Source: Kocuria atrinae C3-8
Lineage (GTDB): Bacteria; Actinomycetota; Actinomycetes; Actinomycetales; Micrococcaceae
Reading direction: 5' to 3'
DNA: 64,000 nt
Assembly: GCF_000286355.1 (NCBI RefSeq)
Contig: NZ_AJXN01000110.1
Coordinates: 19,419-83,418, forward strand
Shown: positions 28,253 through 38,961 of the stretch, piece after piece
Layout of the letters: each line of letters opens with the position of its first letter
Position numbering within the stretch: position 1 is the first letter of the stretch
Notes under the pieces: generated by a model
Told to the model about the DNA's origin: nothing
What the model saw: only the letters and a program-made list of their open reading frames with translations
Databases searched by the model: none
Made by a program: the position numbers and the translations under genes

Positions 28253-30229
28253 GTGTCTTCCAGTAGTAAGCGACCACCCAATCCAGCTGATGCGCAGGCC
28301 GATCCTTCGCCACCTCGTGTGGATGTTCGCAGGCCAGCGAGCCGCATGGACGCCACGCGTTCGTTCCTGAGCGAGATCAGCTACCCCCACAACATTCACC
28401 CGGCGCTGGTGCCCGGTGTGTCCGTGGATGACCAGAAGGTCCGCTACGGGGTGGACAAGCTGGTGGTGGGTGTTGCCGGTGCGCTCATCGTTGGCTTCAT
28501 CATCTGGGGCGTTGTGGCCACCGAGTCACTCACTGCGGCGTCCACCGCAGCGTTGAACTGGACCATGGTGAACATGGGCTGGGTCTTCAACGTGCTGGCC
28601 ATCGGCCTGTTGCTCTACCTGCTATACGTGGCGCTCTCGAAGTACGGGCGCATCCCGCTGGGCCTGGACAATGACAAGCCCACCTACTCCACCGCCTCGT
28701 GGGCGGCCATGCTGTTCGCCGCGGGTATCGGTATCGGCATCATCTTCTTCGGCCCGTTCGAGCCGATGACCTACTTCCTGTCTCCGCGTCCCGGGTCCGC
28801 TGATCCCGCCACCGTGGACGCTATGACCAAGGCCGCCGCGCAAGCTGCCCTGCACTGGGGACTCAATGCCTGGGCCATTTACGGTCTGGTGGGTGTGGCC
28901 GTGGCCTATGCGTCCTACCGCCGCGGCCGAGTGCCCCTCATGAGCTCCGTGTTCGCCCCGTTCTTCCGCAACGGCAATACGGATAACACTGCGGGCAAGA
29001 TCATCGACATGCTCGCCATCATTGCCACGCTGTTCGGCACCGCAGCCTCGTTGGGTATCGGCGCGTTGCAGATCGGTCGCGGCGTGGAAATCTTCGCGGG
29101 ACTGGGCCCCACGGGCAATAACGCGGCCCTCATCATCATTGCCGTGCTGACCGCCGGCTTCATCGCTTCCGCGGTCTCCGGTGTGGCCAAGGGCATCCGC
29201 TGGCTGTCCAACATCAACATGGTTCTGGCCGTGAGCCTCGCACTGTTCTTCTTCATCGTGGGCCCCACGGCCTTCCTTCTGAACTTCGTGCCGTCCGTGG
29301 TGGTGACCTACTTTGGCGAACTCCCCGACATGTTGTCCGCGTCCATGGCGGATGGGGAAGACATGCAGGCGTTCCTGTCCTCCTGGACCACGTTCTACTG
29401 GGCCTGGTGGGTTTCGTGGGCACCCTTCGTGGGCGTGTTCGTGGCCAAAATTTCCCGCGGCCGCACCATCCGCCAGTTCATTCTGGGCGTGCTCTTGATC
29501 CCCTCGTCCATCGTGGTGCTCGCGTTCACCGTGCTCGGCGGAACCGCGATCCACCAGCAGATGGAGTCCAACGCGATCGCCCCGGACGGCACTGCAGCAA
29601 CCCTGCCGGCCCCTGAGGAAATCTTCTTTGTGGTTCTGGACGGCCTGCCCGGTGCCGGAATCATGGCGGGCATCGTGGTGATCATGCTCGCGATCTTCTT
29701 CATCACCACGGCGGACTCCGCCTCGGTGGTGGCTTCGCAGATGTCCCAGCGGGGTAACCCCGAGCCCAAGAAGACCGTCACGGTGTTCTGGGGCCTGTGC
29801 ATGGCGGGCATCGCCGTGGTCATGCTGTTGGTGGGCGGTCAGAACGCGCTCACCGGTCTGCAGAACATGATCACCGTGACCGCACTGCCGTTCACCGTGA
29901 TCATGTTCGGCATGGTCGTGGCCTTCCACAAGGATCTGCGCCGCGACCCCATGATCATCCGCGAGAAGTATTCCCGCTGGGCCATCGACAAGTCGGTCCG
30001 CCACGGCATCGACGAGTACGGCGACGACTTCACTCTGGCAGTCGAGCGCGCTTCCGGTGACAAGAGCAAGTGGGCCGCGGGTGCGGACTTCGATTCCACC
30101 GCCCCCGAGGTCACCGACTGGTACCAGCGCACCGACGAGGACGGAAATCCCATCCCGTACGACTACGAGACCGGCGAGTACACCGAGCCGAACGACGTCG
30201 TTGATTCCAAGGACCGCTCCGACAAGTAG
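28253..30229 (+). CDS. BCCT family compatible-solute transporter 2
   Basis: 658 residues, intact, from a GTG start with GCAGGAG at a 5-nt gap. The TM3 glycine segment is AAGIGIGIIFFG (Ile in place of Met, unlike BCCT 1 and 3), and WTTFYWAWWVSWAPF is the family signature. Shared YPHNIHPALVPGV lies in the N-terminal tail. The C-terminal cytoplasmic tail (about 85 residues, ending in a charged stretch) could be the osmosensor. The altered glycine segment could affect ion coupling. Substrate unassigned. Confidence 0.92.
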   Translation: MSSSSKRPPNPADAQADPSPPRVDVRRPASRMDATRSFLSEISYPHNIHPALVPGVSVDDQKVRYGVDKLVVGVAGALIVGFIIWGVVATESLTAASTAALNWTMVNMGWVFNVLAIGLLLYLLYVALSKYGRIPLGLDNDKPTYSTASWAAMLFAAGIGIGIIFFGPFEPMTYFLSPRPGSADPATVDAMTKAAAQAALHWGLNAWAIYGLVGVAVAYASYRRGRVPLMSSVFAPFFRNGNTDNTAGKIIDMLAIIATLFGTAASLGIGALQIGRGVEIFAGLGPTGNNAALIIIAVLTAGFIASAVSGVAKGIRWLSNINMVLAVSLALFFFIVGPTAFLLNFVPSVVVTYFGELPDMLSASMADGEDMQAFLSSWTTFYWAWWVSWAPFVGVFVAKISRGRTIRQFILGVLLIPSSIVVLAFTVLGGTAIHQQMESNAIAPDGTAATLPAPEEIFFVVLDGLPGAGIMAGIVVIMLAIFFITTADSASVVASQMSQRGNPEPKKTVTVFWGLCMAGIAVVMLLVGGQNALTGLQNMITVTALPFTVIMFGMVVAFHKDLRRDPMIIREKYSRWAIDKSVRHGIDEYGDDFTLAVERASGDKSKWAAGADFDSTAPEVTDWYQRTDEDGNPIPYDYETGEYTEPNDVVDSKDRSDK

Positions 30230-30240
30230 CCACAACAGCG

Positions 30241-30278
30241 AAACGCGCCGGCCTCCCCTCTGGGAGACCGGCGCGTTT
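30241..30278. terminator. Bidirectional terminator between BCCT 2 and hspR
   Basis: 17-nt arms (30241-30257 with 30262-30278, one mismatch) and loop CTCT, with AAA at the 5' base and TTT at the 3' base. Confidence 0.85.
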
Positions 30279-30308
30279 CTCATGCGACGTTACAACGACG
30301 CCGCTCGC

Positions 30309-30743
30309 TTACTTCTTCTTGCTGCGCACCTTGGCCGGGCGGTACAACATGAGCGACTGGGAAACCTTACGAGGCGCGCGATGGCCTCCGTGGGTCAGCC
30401 TGACCACATCCCCGGAAGTGTCCGCGGCGAAGACCCGTGATTTCTCGCGTTCCCGTTCCAGCTCCTCGGATAGTTCCGTAATCCGTGATTGCAGGGCACT
30501 GACCTGGTTCTCGAGCTGGATGATCCGTTTGATGCCCTCCAGGGAGACCCCTTGCTGGGACAACCCCTGGATCTGACGCAGCTTCTCCACATCCATCTGG
30601 GAGTAGCGCCGCGCCCGACCCGACGCGCGAGAGGGCGTGACAAGCCCCAACCGGTCGTACTGTCTCAGGGTTTGCGGGTGCATGTCCGCGAGCTCGGCGG
30701 CTACCGAGATCACGAACACGGGTTGCGTGAAATCAAGGGCCAT
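30309..30743 (-). CDS. hspR: HspR, MerR-family heat-shock repressor
   Basis: 144 residues. The MerR-type helix-turn-helix (VFVISVAAELADMHPQTLRQYDRLGLV) starts near residue 9 and a dimerising coiled coil (about 75-105, LENQVSALQSRITELSEEL) follows. HspR binds HAIR sites and represses dnaK and clpB, with DnaK as corepressor in Streptomyces. Three HAIR sites occur in this window. Its ATG follows the dnaJ stop by one nt, so it is the last gene of the operon and autoregulated. The C-terminus is basic (KVRSKKK). Confidence 0.95.
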   Translation of the reverse strand: MALDFTQPVFVISVAAELADMHPQTLRQYDRLGLVTPSRASGRARRYSQMDVEKLRQIQGLSQQGVSLEGIKRIIQLENQVSALQSRITELSEELEREREKSRVFAADTSGDVVRLTHGGHRAPRKVSQSLMLYRPAKVRSKKK

Positions 30744-30744
30744 G

Positions 30745-31793
30745 TCACTCAGCCGCCTTCTCGCTCAAACCTGCACGGGGATCGAAATCCTCGGTGGCCT
30801 TAGCGAACGCTTCCACAGCCTCCTTCGCCTGATCATCCAGGGTCTTGGGAAGCTCGATGTCGACCGTGACGATCATGTTCCCGGTCTTGGAGCCGGAGGT
30901 GAACCCCTTGCCCTTGACCCGGAAGCGACGCCCGGAAGACGTACCCGCGGGAATCTTCACGTTCACGTGGTTGCCGTCCAAGGTGGGCACCTCGATGGTG
31001 GCGCCCAGGGCGGCTTCACTCACGGTCACCGGCACGGTAACGGCCACGTTCTGACCGTCACGGGTGAAGAACGGGTGGTCCTTGACCTTGATGGTCACGA
31101 ACAGATCGCCGTTGCCGCCGGGGCCCGAATGCCCCTTGCCCGCGACCTTGAGGCGTTGTTCGTCCTTGACGCCCTTGGGCACGCGAACCGTGGTGGTCTG
31201 GCCGTTGCCACGGCGCAGCTTCACGGTGGTGCCGTTGTAGGCCGAACGCAACGGAATGGTCGTGGTGGTGTGGATGTCCTCGCCCTTGGCGGGCGGGCCT
31301 GATAGCCACCGTAACCACCCGGGGCGCCGTACGCGGGGCCACCCGACGTGGTGAAGCGGGTGCCACCGTCCTGACCGCCGAACTGCGCGAACAGATCCTC
31401 GAATCCGCCCCCGCCGGAGAACCCTCCGCCGGACGTGGAGTAGCTCGTGCGACGGCCACCGCGGCCGCCACCGCCGAACATTCCGCCAAAGATGTCTTCG
31501 AAGCTCGCGTCACCGGCCGCGCCTCCGCCACCCGGGGAACCGGCAAATCGAGCACCGGAGCCCATGGCTCGGATCGCGTCGTACTCTTCGCGTTCGTCCT
31601 TGTCGGAGAGCACCGAATTGGCCTCGGTGATGTCCTTGAATTTTTTCTCCGCAGCAGCATCCCCTGGGTTCTGGTCCGGGTGATACTTGCGGGCCAGCTT
31701 GCGATAGGCCTTCTTGATATCGGCCTGGGATGCGTCCTTGGAGACGCCCAGGACACTGTAGAAATCCTTATCGATCCAGTCCTGACTGGCCAT
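30745..31793 (-). CDS. dnaJ: DnaJ co-chaperone without zinc finger
   Basis: 349 residues after restoring one base near 31293 (CCCC read as CCC). The J domain (2-75) contains HPD. A long Gly/Ser/Phe linker (about 85-165) is followed directly by the substrate-binding CTD ([17 protein letters not shown]). None of the four CxxCxGxG motifs of canonical DnaJ is present, so it is type II (CbpA-like), although encoded in the dnaK operon. Start ATG 31793 has AAAGGAGG. It stimulates DnaK ATPase and delivers clients. Confidence 0.93.
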
Positions 31794-31831
31794 GACGCCT
31801 CCTTTCAATTAAGAATATGTGTTTTGTGCGA

Positions 31832-31867
31832 GTCAGGGCGGGTCTCGTCATGAAGACCCGCCCTGAC
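31832..31867 (-). promoter_or_regulatory. Intra-operon hairpin between grpE and dnaJ
   Basis: Perfect 14-bp stem GTCAGGGCGGGTCT / AGACCCGCCCTGAC with an 8-nt loop in the 85-nt gap. No T-run follows in the direction of transcription, so it may be a partial terminator, a processing site or an mRNA stabiliser. Confidence 0.65.
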
Positions 31868-31878
31868 CTTGTGTCGCT

Positions 31879-32514
31879 TTACGGCTGTGCCGCTACGGCT
31901 ACCTGAGCCGCGCGGACCACCCGGTTACCGATCTTGAAACCAGATCGCAACACCATGGACACATGGTCCGGTTCCACCTCATCGGTGGGCTGCTGCAACA
32001 CGGCTTCGTGAATGTTGGGGTCGAATACCTCGCCCACTTCGCCGAGCCGTTCCAGACCCTGACGGGTCAACGTCTCGTCCAGCTTGTTGGCGATCGCGGC
32101 GAACGGTCCATCCGTGAGGTCACCGGCCTTGCGAGCGGCTTCGATGTCGTCCAGAACCGGCAGCAACGCGGTGATCATGTCCGCGGAGACGAAGTCTCGC
32201 AGCTGATCGCGTTCCCGCGTGGTGCGGTTCTTGAAGTTCACGAACTCCGCCTGCAAGCGGCGCAGGTCCTCAAGACGCTCGTCCGCGAGCTCCTGCGCGG
32301 CGCTGTCGCCGCCCGGGGCGGCGTCTTCGGGGTTCGACGACGCCGCGTCGGCAGCTTCTACGCCCTCGGACTGCGGGGTGTCGAGGATGTCATCCACGGT
32401 CAACCCCGGTTCGCCCTGAGACTGCTGCTCACCGGACTGGGCGTGAGCGGAGTGCTCCGGGTCCCCCTCCGGCACGGACTGGCCGTGGCCCTTGGTGTTC
32501 TCGGAATCGCTCAT
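31879..32514 (-). CDS. grpE: GrpE nucleotide exchange factor
   Basis: 211 residues, intact. The N-terminal ~75 residues are acidic and low complexity. The helical dimerisation region (LQAEFVNFKNRTTRERDQL) and the beta domain (VFDPNIHEAVLQQ, then GFKIGNRVVRAAQVAV) are typical. It releases ADP from DnaK. The ATG at 32514 lies 2 nt after the dnaK stop; a GTG at 32520 overlapping that stop is an alternative. Confidence 0.95.
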   Translation of the reverse strand: MSDSENTKGHGQSVPEGDPEHSAHAQSGEQQSQGEPGLTVDDILDTPQSEGVEAADAASSNPEDAAPGGDSAAQELADERLEDLRRLQAEFVNFKNRTTRERDQLRDFVSADMITALLPVLDDIEAARKAGDLTDGPFAAIANKLDETLTRQGLERLGEVGEVFDPNIHEAVLQQPTDEVEPDHVSMVLRSGFKIGNRVVRAAQVAVAAQP

Positions 32515-32516
32515 GC

Positions 32517-34542
<2,026 letters not shown>

Positions 34543-34581
34543 GTGACGGACCTAACACCAGCAAGGTCACATTCAGGCAGT

Positions 34582-34610
34582 CTGACTAATCACTGCGAAC
34601 TCGATACAAT
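34582..34610 (+). promoter_or_regulatory. Promoter of BCCT transporter 3
   Basis: CTGACT (34582-34587), 17-nt spacer, TACAAT (34605-34610). This would give an approximately 120-nt leader before the TTG start. Confidence 0.55.
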
Positions 34611-34623
34611 CGTGTGTTTGTGC

Positions 34624-34668
34624 GCGGGGATTCCTTTTCGGCGCTAGCTAGGTAGCGCAGGACCCCGC
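34624..34668 (+). promoter_or_regulatory. Structured leader hairpin of BCCT transporter 3
   Basis: Three coaxial stems in one hairpin: GCGGGG/CCCCGC (34624-34629, 34663-34668), TCCT/AGGA (34632-34635, 34659-34662) and GCGCTA/TAGCGC (34641-34646, 34653-34658). It begins about 7 nt after the expected transcription start. It does not match any riboswitch I know. Confidence 0.5.
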
Positions 34669-34739
34669 TCTTCAGAGGAGATGCACCCCTACTCGACTCC
34701 ACGATTCATCCACTCGACGCCATGTCCAGGAGGACCGTC

Positions 34740-36740
34740 TTGAGCACGCCGCCACATTCTCCAGAGAACCAACCCGGTTCCAGTTCGACCACGACCACCG
34801 AATCCCCCAACGGTGAAATCATCTACCGGGACAACCGCAGCCGTCCCCGCCGAATCTTCGACGAGCTGACCTACCCCCACGGCATCCACCCGGCGCTGGT
34901 CCCGGGCGTGGGCGTGGAGGACCGCAAGCTGTCCTTCGGTACCGACAAGGTGGTCTTCCTGGTCACCGCGGCCCTGATCCTGGCCTTCATCCTGTGGGGC
35001 ATCCTCTCCACGGAAACCCTGAGCAACGTCTCAACGACCGCCTTGGCCTGGGTCACTGCCAACACCGGCTGGTTCTTCATCCTGCTCTCCACCGCAGCAG
35101 TGCTCTTCATGCTGGTCATCGGCTTCACTCGCACCGGCCGCATCAAGCTCGGTCGTGACAACGAGCCGCCCGAGTATTCCTTCTTCTCCTGGCTCGCCAT
35201 GCTCTTCGCTGCGGGCATGGGCATCGGCCTGATGTTCTACGGCGCGTTCGAGCCCATGACCTACTTCGAAGGCGGCATCCCCGGTTTCGAGGGCGTGGCC
35301 GATGCCGGCAGCGACTCCATCGTCGTGTACTCCCTGGTCCAAACCGCGTTCCACTGGGCACTGAACCCCTGGGCCATTTACGCAGTGGTGGGTGTCTCCG
35401 TGGCCTACGGTGCGTACCGCCGTGGCCGTGCGCCGTTGATCTCCCGCATCTTCACCACGCTTCTCGGCCAGCGTCAGGTAGAAGGCACGCTGGGCAAGCT
35501 CATCGACGTGTTCGCCATCTTCGCAACCCTCTTCGGCACCGCTGCGTCCTTGGGCTTCGGCGCGATTCAGATTTCCCAAGGTCTGAACATCGTGGGCGGT
35601 ATCGGCTCGGCCGGTAACTCGACGGCCATCGTGGTCATTTGCATTCTGTCGATCGCGTTCATTGTTTCGGCGGTGTCCGGTGTGTCCCGCGGCATCCGCT
35701 ACCTCTCCAACACCAACCTGGTGCTGGCCTTCATCCTGGCCCTGTTCGTGTTCGTCGTGGGCCCCACGGTATTCATGCTCAGCCTGATCCCGTCCGTGTT
35801 CTCCACCTATATCTCCGAGTACCTCTTCATGACCGGCCAGTCGGCCGCATGGGGACCCGCCGCTGCTGAGTTCTCCAGCACCTGGACCGTGTACTACTGG
35901 GCTTGGTGGATGTCCTGGGCGCCGTTCGTGGGTATGTTCATCGCCAAGATCTCCCGGGGCCGCACCATCCGTCAGTTCGTGACCGTGGTGCTCGTGGTGC
36001 CCGCCTCCGTGTGTGTCCTGTGGTTCATCGTCTTCGGTGGTTCGGCCATGTACTACGCGCAGAACGGTGCGGATCTGACCGTGGAGAGCGGCGCGGAGTC
36101 CATGCTGTTCGGATTGCTGGACCAGTTGCCGTTGTCGGCCATCACCTCCGTGCTGGCCATGATCGTGATCGGCATCTTCTTCGTGACCAGTGCGGACTCC
36201 GCGTCCGTGGTCATGGGCACCATGACGCAGAAGGGCAAGCCGGTCCCGTCCAAGTGGATCGTCATCTTCTGGGGCCTGTGCCTGGCCGGCATCGCGATCG
36301 TGATGCTGCTCGTGGGCGGCGACAACGCCCTGGCCGGGATGCAGAATCTGGTGATTGTCTCCGCGCTGCCGTTCGCCATCATCATGGCCGGCATGATGAT
36401 CTCGCTGTTCAAGGATCTCCGGAAGGACCCGGCCACCTTGCGTTCGCGCTTCGCAGCGTCCGCAGTGGACAAGGCAGTCTCCACGGGTCTGGCCGAGCAC
36501 GGAGATGACTTCGCGCTGCAGGTCGAACATGCCGAGGGCCACCGCGCCGCCGGCCAGGACTTCGACTCCCACGACCCCTCGGTCACCGAGTGGTACCGGC
36601 AGACCGATGAGGACGGCAAGGAGATCCCGTTCGAGTACGAGACCGCGTGGTCCTCGTCCCCCGTGGACGACCTTGCGGAGACCACTCCGGACAGCGAGGC
36701 TCCTTGGAAGAAGGGGAACGACTCCCCCACACAGCAGTAA
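34740..36740 (+). CDS. BCCT family compatible-solute transporter 3 (BetP-like)
   Basis: 666 residues, intact. I prefer TTG at 34740 because AGGAGGA lies 5-6 nt upstream; the ATG at 34722 would place that site inside the gene. AAGMGIGLMFYG is the same Na+-coupled TM3 motif as BetP, and WTVYYWAWWMSWAPF is the family signature. The N-terminal tail is acidic and the C-terminal tail about 90 residues. Closest in motifs to glycine-betaine/Na+ symporters. Divergent from dnaK, with a long structured leader and a strong terminator. Confidence 0.92.
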   Translation: MSTPPHSPENQPGSSSTTTTESPNGEIIYRDNRSRPRRIFDELTYPHGIHPALVPGVGVEDRKLSFGTDKVVFLVTAALILAFILWGILSTETLSNVSTTALAWVTANTGWFFILLSTAAVLFMLVIGFTRTGRIKLGRDNEPPEYSFFSWLAMLFAAGMGIGLMFYGAFEPMTYFEGGIPGFEGVADAGSDSIVVYSLVQTAFHWALNPWAIYAVVGVSVAYGAYRRGRAPLISRIFTTLLGQRQVEGTLGKLIDVFAIFATLFGTAASLGFGAIQISQGLNIVGGIGSAGNSTAIVVICILSIAFIVSAVSGVSRGIRYLSNTNLVLAFILALFVFVVGPTVFMLSLIPSVFSTYISEYLFMTGQSAAWGPAAAEFSSTWTVYYWAWWMSWAPFVGMFIAKISRGRTIRQFVTVVLVVPASVCVLWFIVFGGSAMYYAQNGADLTVESGAESMLFGLLDQLPLSAITSVLAMIVIGIFFVTSADSASVVMGTMTQKGKPVPSKWIVIFWGLCLAGIAIVMLLVGGDNALAGMQNLVIVSALPFAIIMAGMMISLFKDLRKDPATLRSRFAASAVDKAVSTGLAEHGDDFALQVEHAEGHRAAGQDFDSHDPSVTEWYRQTDEDGKEIPFEYETAWSSSPVDDLAETTPDSEAPWKKGNDSPTQQ

Positions 36741-36770
36741 TCTGCGGTCATTAGCTGACTGTTCCTGAAT

Positions 36771-36804
36771 TGGGGGCCTGGTGCGGATCGGCACCAGGCC
36801 CCCA
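36771..36804 (+). terminator. Rho-independent terminator after BCCT 3
   Basis: Perfect 14-bp stem (36771-36784 with 36791-36804), 6-nt loop, followed by TTTTTG. Confidence 0.95.
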
Positions 36805-36866
36805 TTTTTGTGGGCGGATCGAACCGGAGCCGTCACATTCATGCAAAGTTTCGTAAAGTGGGGGTC

Positions 36867-37355
36867 ATGTTCAAAATCGTCACGGTGTGCACCGGCAACA
36901 TCTGCCGCTCCCCCATGGCCCACGCCCTGCTCGACGCAGAGCTGGCCAAGGCGGGTCTGCAGGACCGGGTGAGCGTGATCTCCGCTGGAATCAGCGATGA
37001 GGAGCACGGCAATCCCGTGGATTCCCGCGCCGTCACTGTGTTGTCCCGCAACGATCTCGAGTTGCCGGACCATCAGGCCCACCGCATCACCGACGACGAA
37101 CTCCAGGACGCCGATCTGCTGCTGGCCATGACGGCCGCACATCAGGCCGAGCTGCGCCGTCGGCTGGGCGATGACCACGCCGAGAAGGTGCGGCTCATGC
37201 GCTCGTTCGGTGCGCAGGACAGCGACGGGGACGACCTGGACATCGCCGACCCCTGGTACGGCGGCGCGGAAGACTTCGACCTGGCCTGGGAACAAATCCA
37301 GGCGGCGGTCCCGCACGTGGTCTCCGAGGTCTCGCAGAGGCTCAAGACATCGTGA
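36867..37355 (+). CDS. Low-molecular-weight protein-tyrosine phosphatase
   Basis: 162 residues. The P-loop VCTGNICRSP near the N-terminus contains the CxxxxxR nucleophile/arginine pair and IADPWYG contains the general acid Asp. It removes phosphate from tyrosine or arginine residues. Its stop overlaps the next start by 4 nt (GTGA at 37352-37355), so it heads a coupled three-gene operon. Confidence 0.92.
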   Translation: MFKIVTVCTGNICRSPMAHALLDAELAKAGLQDRVSVISAGISDEEHGNPVDSRAVTVLSRNDLELPDHQAHRITDDELQDADLLLAMTAAHQAELRRRLGDDHAEKVRLMRSFGAQDSDGDDLDIADPWYGGAEDFDLAWEQIQAAVPHVVSEVSQRLKTS

Positions 37356-37983
37356 TCGACCCCGAGGAAAATTTCGACGACGCCCTGTTCGCGGCTATCC
37401 CGAGGGCGTGAACTTGGCCCGGTTACTTCCCGTGCCCACGCAGCGACCGTTCATCGTCGGCATCGACGGCCGGTCCGGTGCCGGAAAAACCACCCTGACC
37501 GCACAGCTCGCCGCCGTGTTGGAGCGTCGCCACGATGTCACGGTGTTCCACCTGGAGGACATCTACCCGGGGTGGAACGGCCTGGAAGAGGGCATCGACC
37601 AGTACGTGAACGAGGTCCTGAAACCCCTGCGCAATGGGCAAGATGCTCATTGGACCGCGTGGGACTGGCTGACCAATGAGCCCGGCACTCCCCGGCTCAC
37701 TCGCGCCGCAGAAATAGTGCTGGTGGAGGGCGTGGGAGCCTGCAATGAACTCGCCCGCCCCCTGCTCGACACCTCGGTGTGGGTCGAGCTCCCGGCAAAC
37801 TTGCGGAAACTGCGCGCCCTGGAGCGCGACGGCCGCTCCTACGAGAAATTTTGGGATATCTGGGCCGAACAGGAACAGGCCTATCTCGCTGCGGATCCGG
37901 TCTGGGAGAACGCGGAAGTTCTGCACCCCGGACCGGCCCCGGAATCAGCAACATCTCCCGAAGACGGACAGGGACAGTCATGA
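37352..37983 (+). CDS. P-loop kinase, uridine-kinase-like
   Basis: 210 residues after restoring one C near 37394 (GGCCT read as GGCT): the start is then GTG 37352 (VIDPEENFDDALFAAYPEG), coupled to the phosphatase. Walker A is GIDGRSGAGKTT and LEDIYPGWNGL holds the catalytic Asp region, as in uridine/phosphoribulokinase-like enzymes; LVEGVGACN is Walker B-like. Phosphorylates a small nucleoside or sugar, identity unknown. Confidence 0.78.
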
Positions 37984-38872
37984 GTGATGTGCAGCGCGCG
38001 GTAGTCATGATGGCCCCCGTGGATCAAGAGCCTCACCTGGTCGATCCCTCTCGACCGCTGGTCCTCATCGACGACGAGGGGCTGACCCGCGGCGACGGTG
38101 TCTTCGAGACAATGCACGCTCTGGACGGCGAGGTCTACAAGTTCGGTGCGCACTACCGCCGGCTCTGCGCGTCCGCCCGCTTGGCTCAACTCCCGGTGCC
38201 TTCGGAACAGTCCTGTCGGCAGGCCATTGAACTGGGGCTCGCGAACGCTGGCCCCGGAGGCGACGCCGGATTGGGTGCCGAGCACGCCATCAAACTCAGC
38301 ATCAGCCGCGGCGCCCCGGTGGAGCACCGTGGGCATGGCTCACGGTCACCCCGGTCGGCGAAGCGACGTTCGCGGTGCGGCGCAACGGTGTCTCCGCCGT
38401 GCTGCTGCAGCGTGGCCACGATCCCGCGGAGGACTCCGGCTGCGCGTGGTTGCTCCCCGGCGCCAAGACGCTCTCGTACGCGGTCAATATGGCCGCCCTG
38501 CGTCACGCGCGGGATCTGGGCGCGGACGAGGCCATCTTCACCACCTCGACCGATCGTCGAGTACTCGAGGCGGCGACGTCGTCCGTGATTTGCGCGCGCA
38601 CCGGCCACGGCGAGCGCACGCTGATAACGCCCGAACCTTCGCACGGCATTCTGCCGGGCACCTCGCAGGCGCGGATTTTCGCGGCGGCCCGCCAGGATGG
38701 CTGGCGCATCGACTACGGTCCCATCTACCCGGCAGACCTGCTCCGCGCCGACGCCGTGTGGCTCACCTCGTCCGTGCGGCTCGCTGTGCCCGTTGTGCGA
38801 CTGGACCAGCAACCGCTGCCGCACAGCCGTGAGCTCACGGAGCTGCTCACCGGTTACCTGGTGGGTCGCTGA
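37980..38872 (+). CDS. pabC: Class IV aminotransferase, 4-amino-4-deoxychorismate lyase-like
   Basis: 297 residues after restoring one G near 38331 (GGGG read as GGG). LIDDEGLTRGDGVFET near residue 25 and LLPGAKTLSYAVNMAA, with the PLP-binding Lys in KTLSYA, fit PabC, which makes p-aminobenzoate for folate. Branched-chain or D-amino-acid aminotransferases are related alternatives. It overlaps the kinase stop by 4 nt (ATGA). Confidence 0.8.
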
Positions 38873-38889
38873 CGCGGAACTCCGCGGCA

Positions 38890-38916
38890 CCGATCGCACG
38901 ACTTGAGTGCGGTCGG
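38890..38916. terminator. Hairpin between pabC and ecfT
   Basis: CCGATCGCAC (38890-38899) pairs with GTGCGGTCGG (38907-38916) with one wobble pair, between convergent genes. Confidence 0.6.
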
Positions 38917-38961
38917 CATCCAGGGCGGTAGGCATCCACACTGCCGAGTCGAGACCCTTGA

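Noticed and set aside
37171..37351. N-terminal extension of the uridine-kinase-like protein
   Set aside because: It overlaps the tyrosine phosphatase gene in another frame; repairing one base near 37394 gives a coupled GTG start at 37352.
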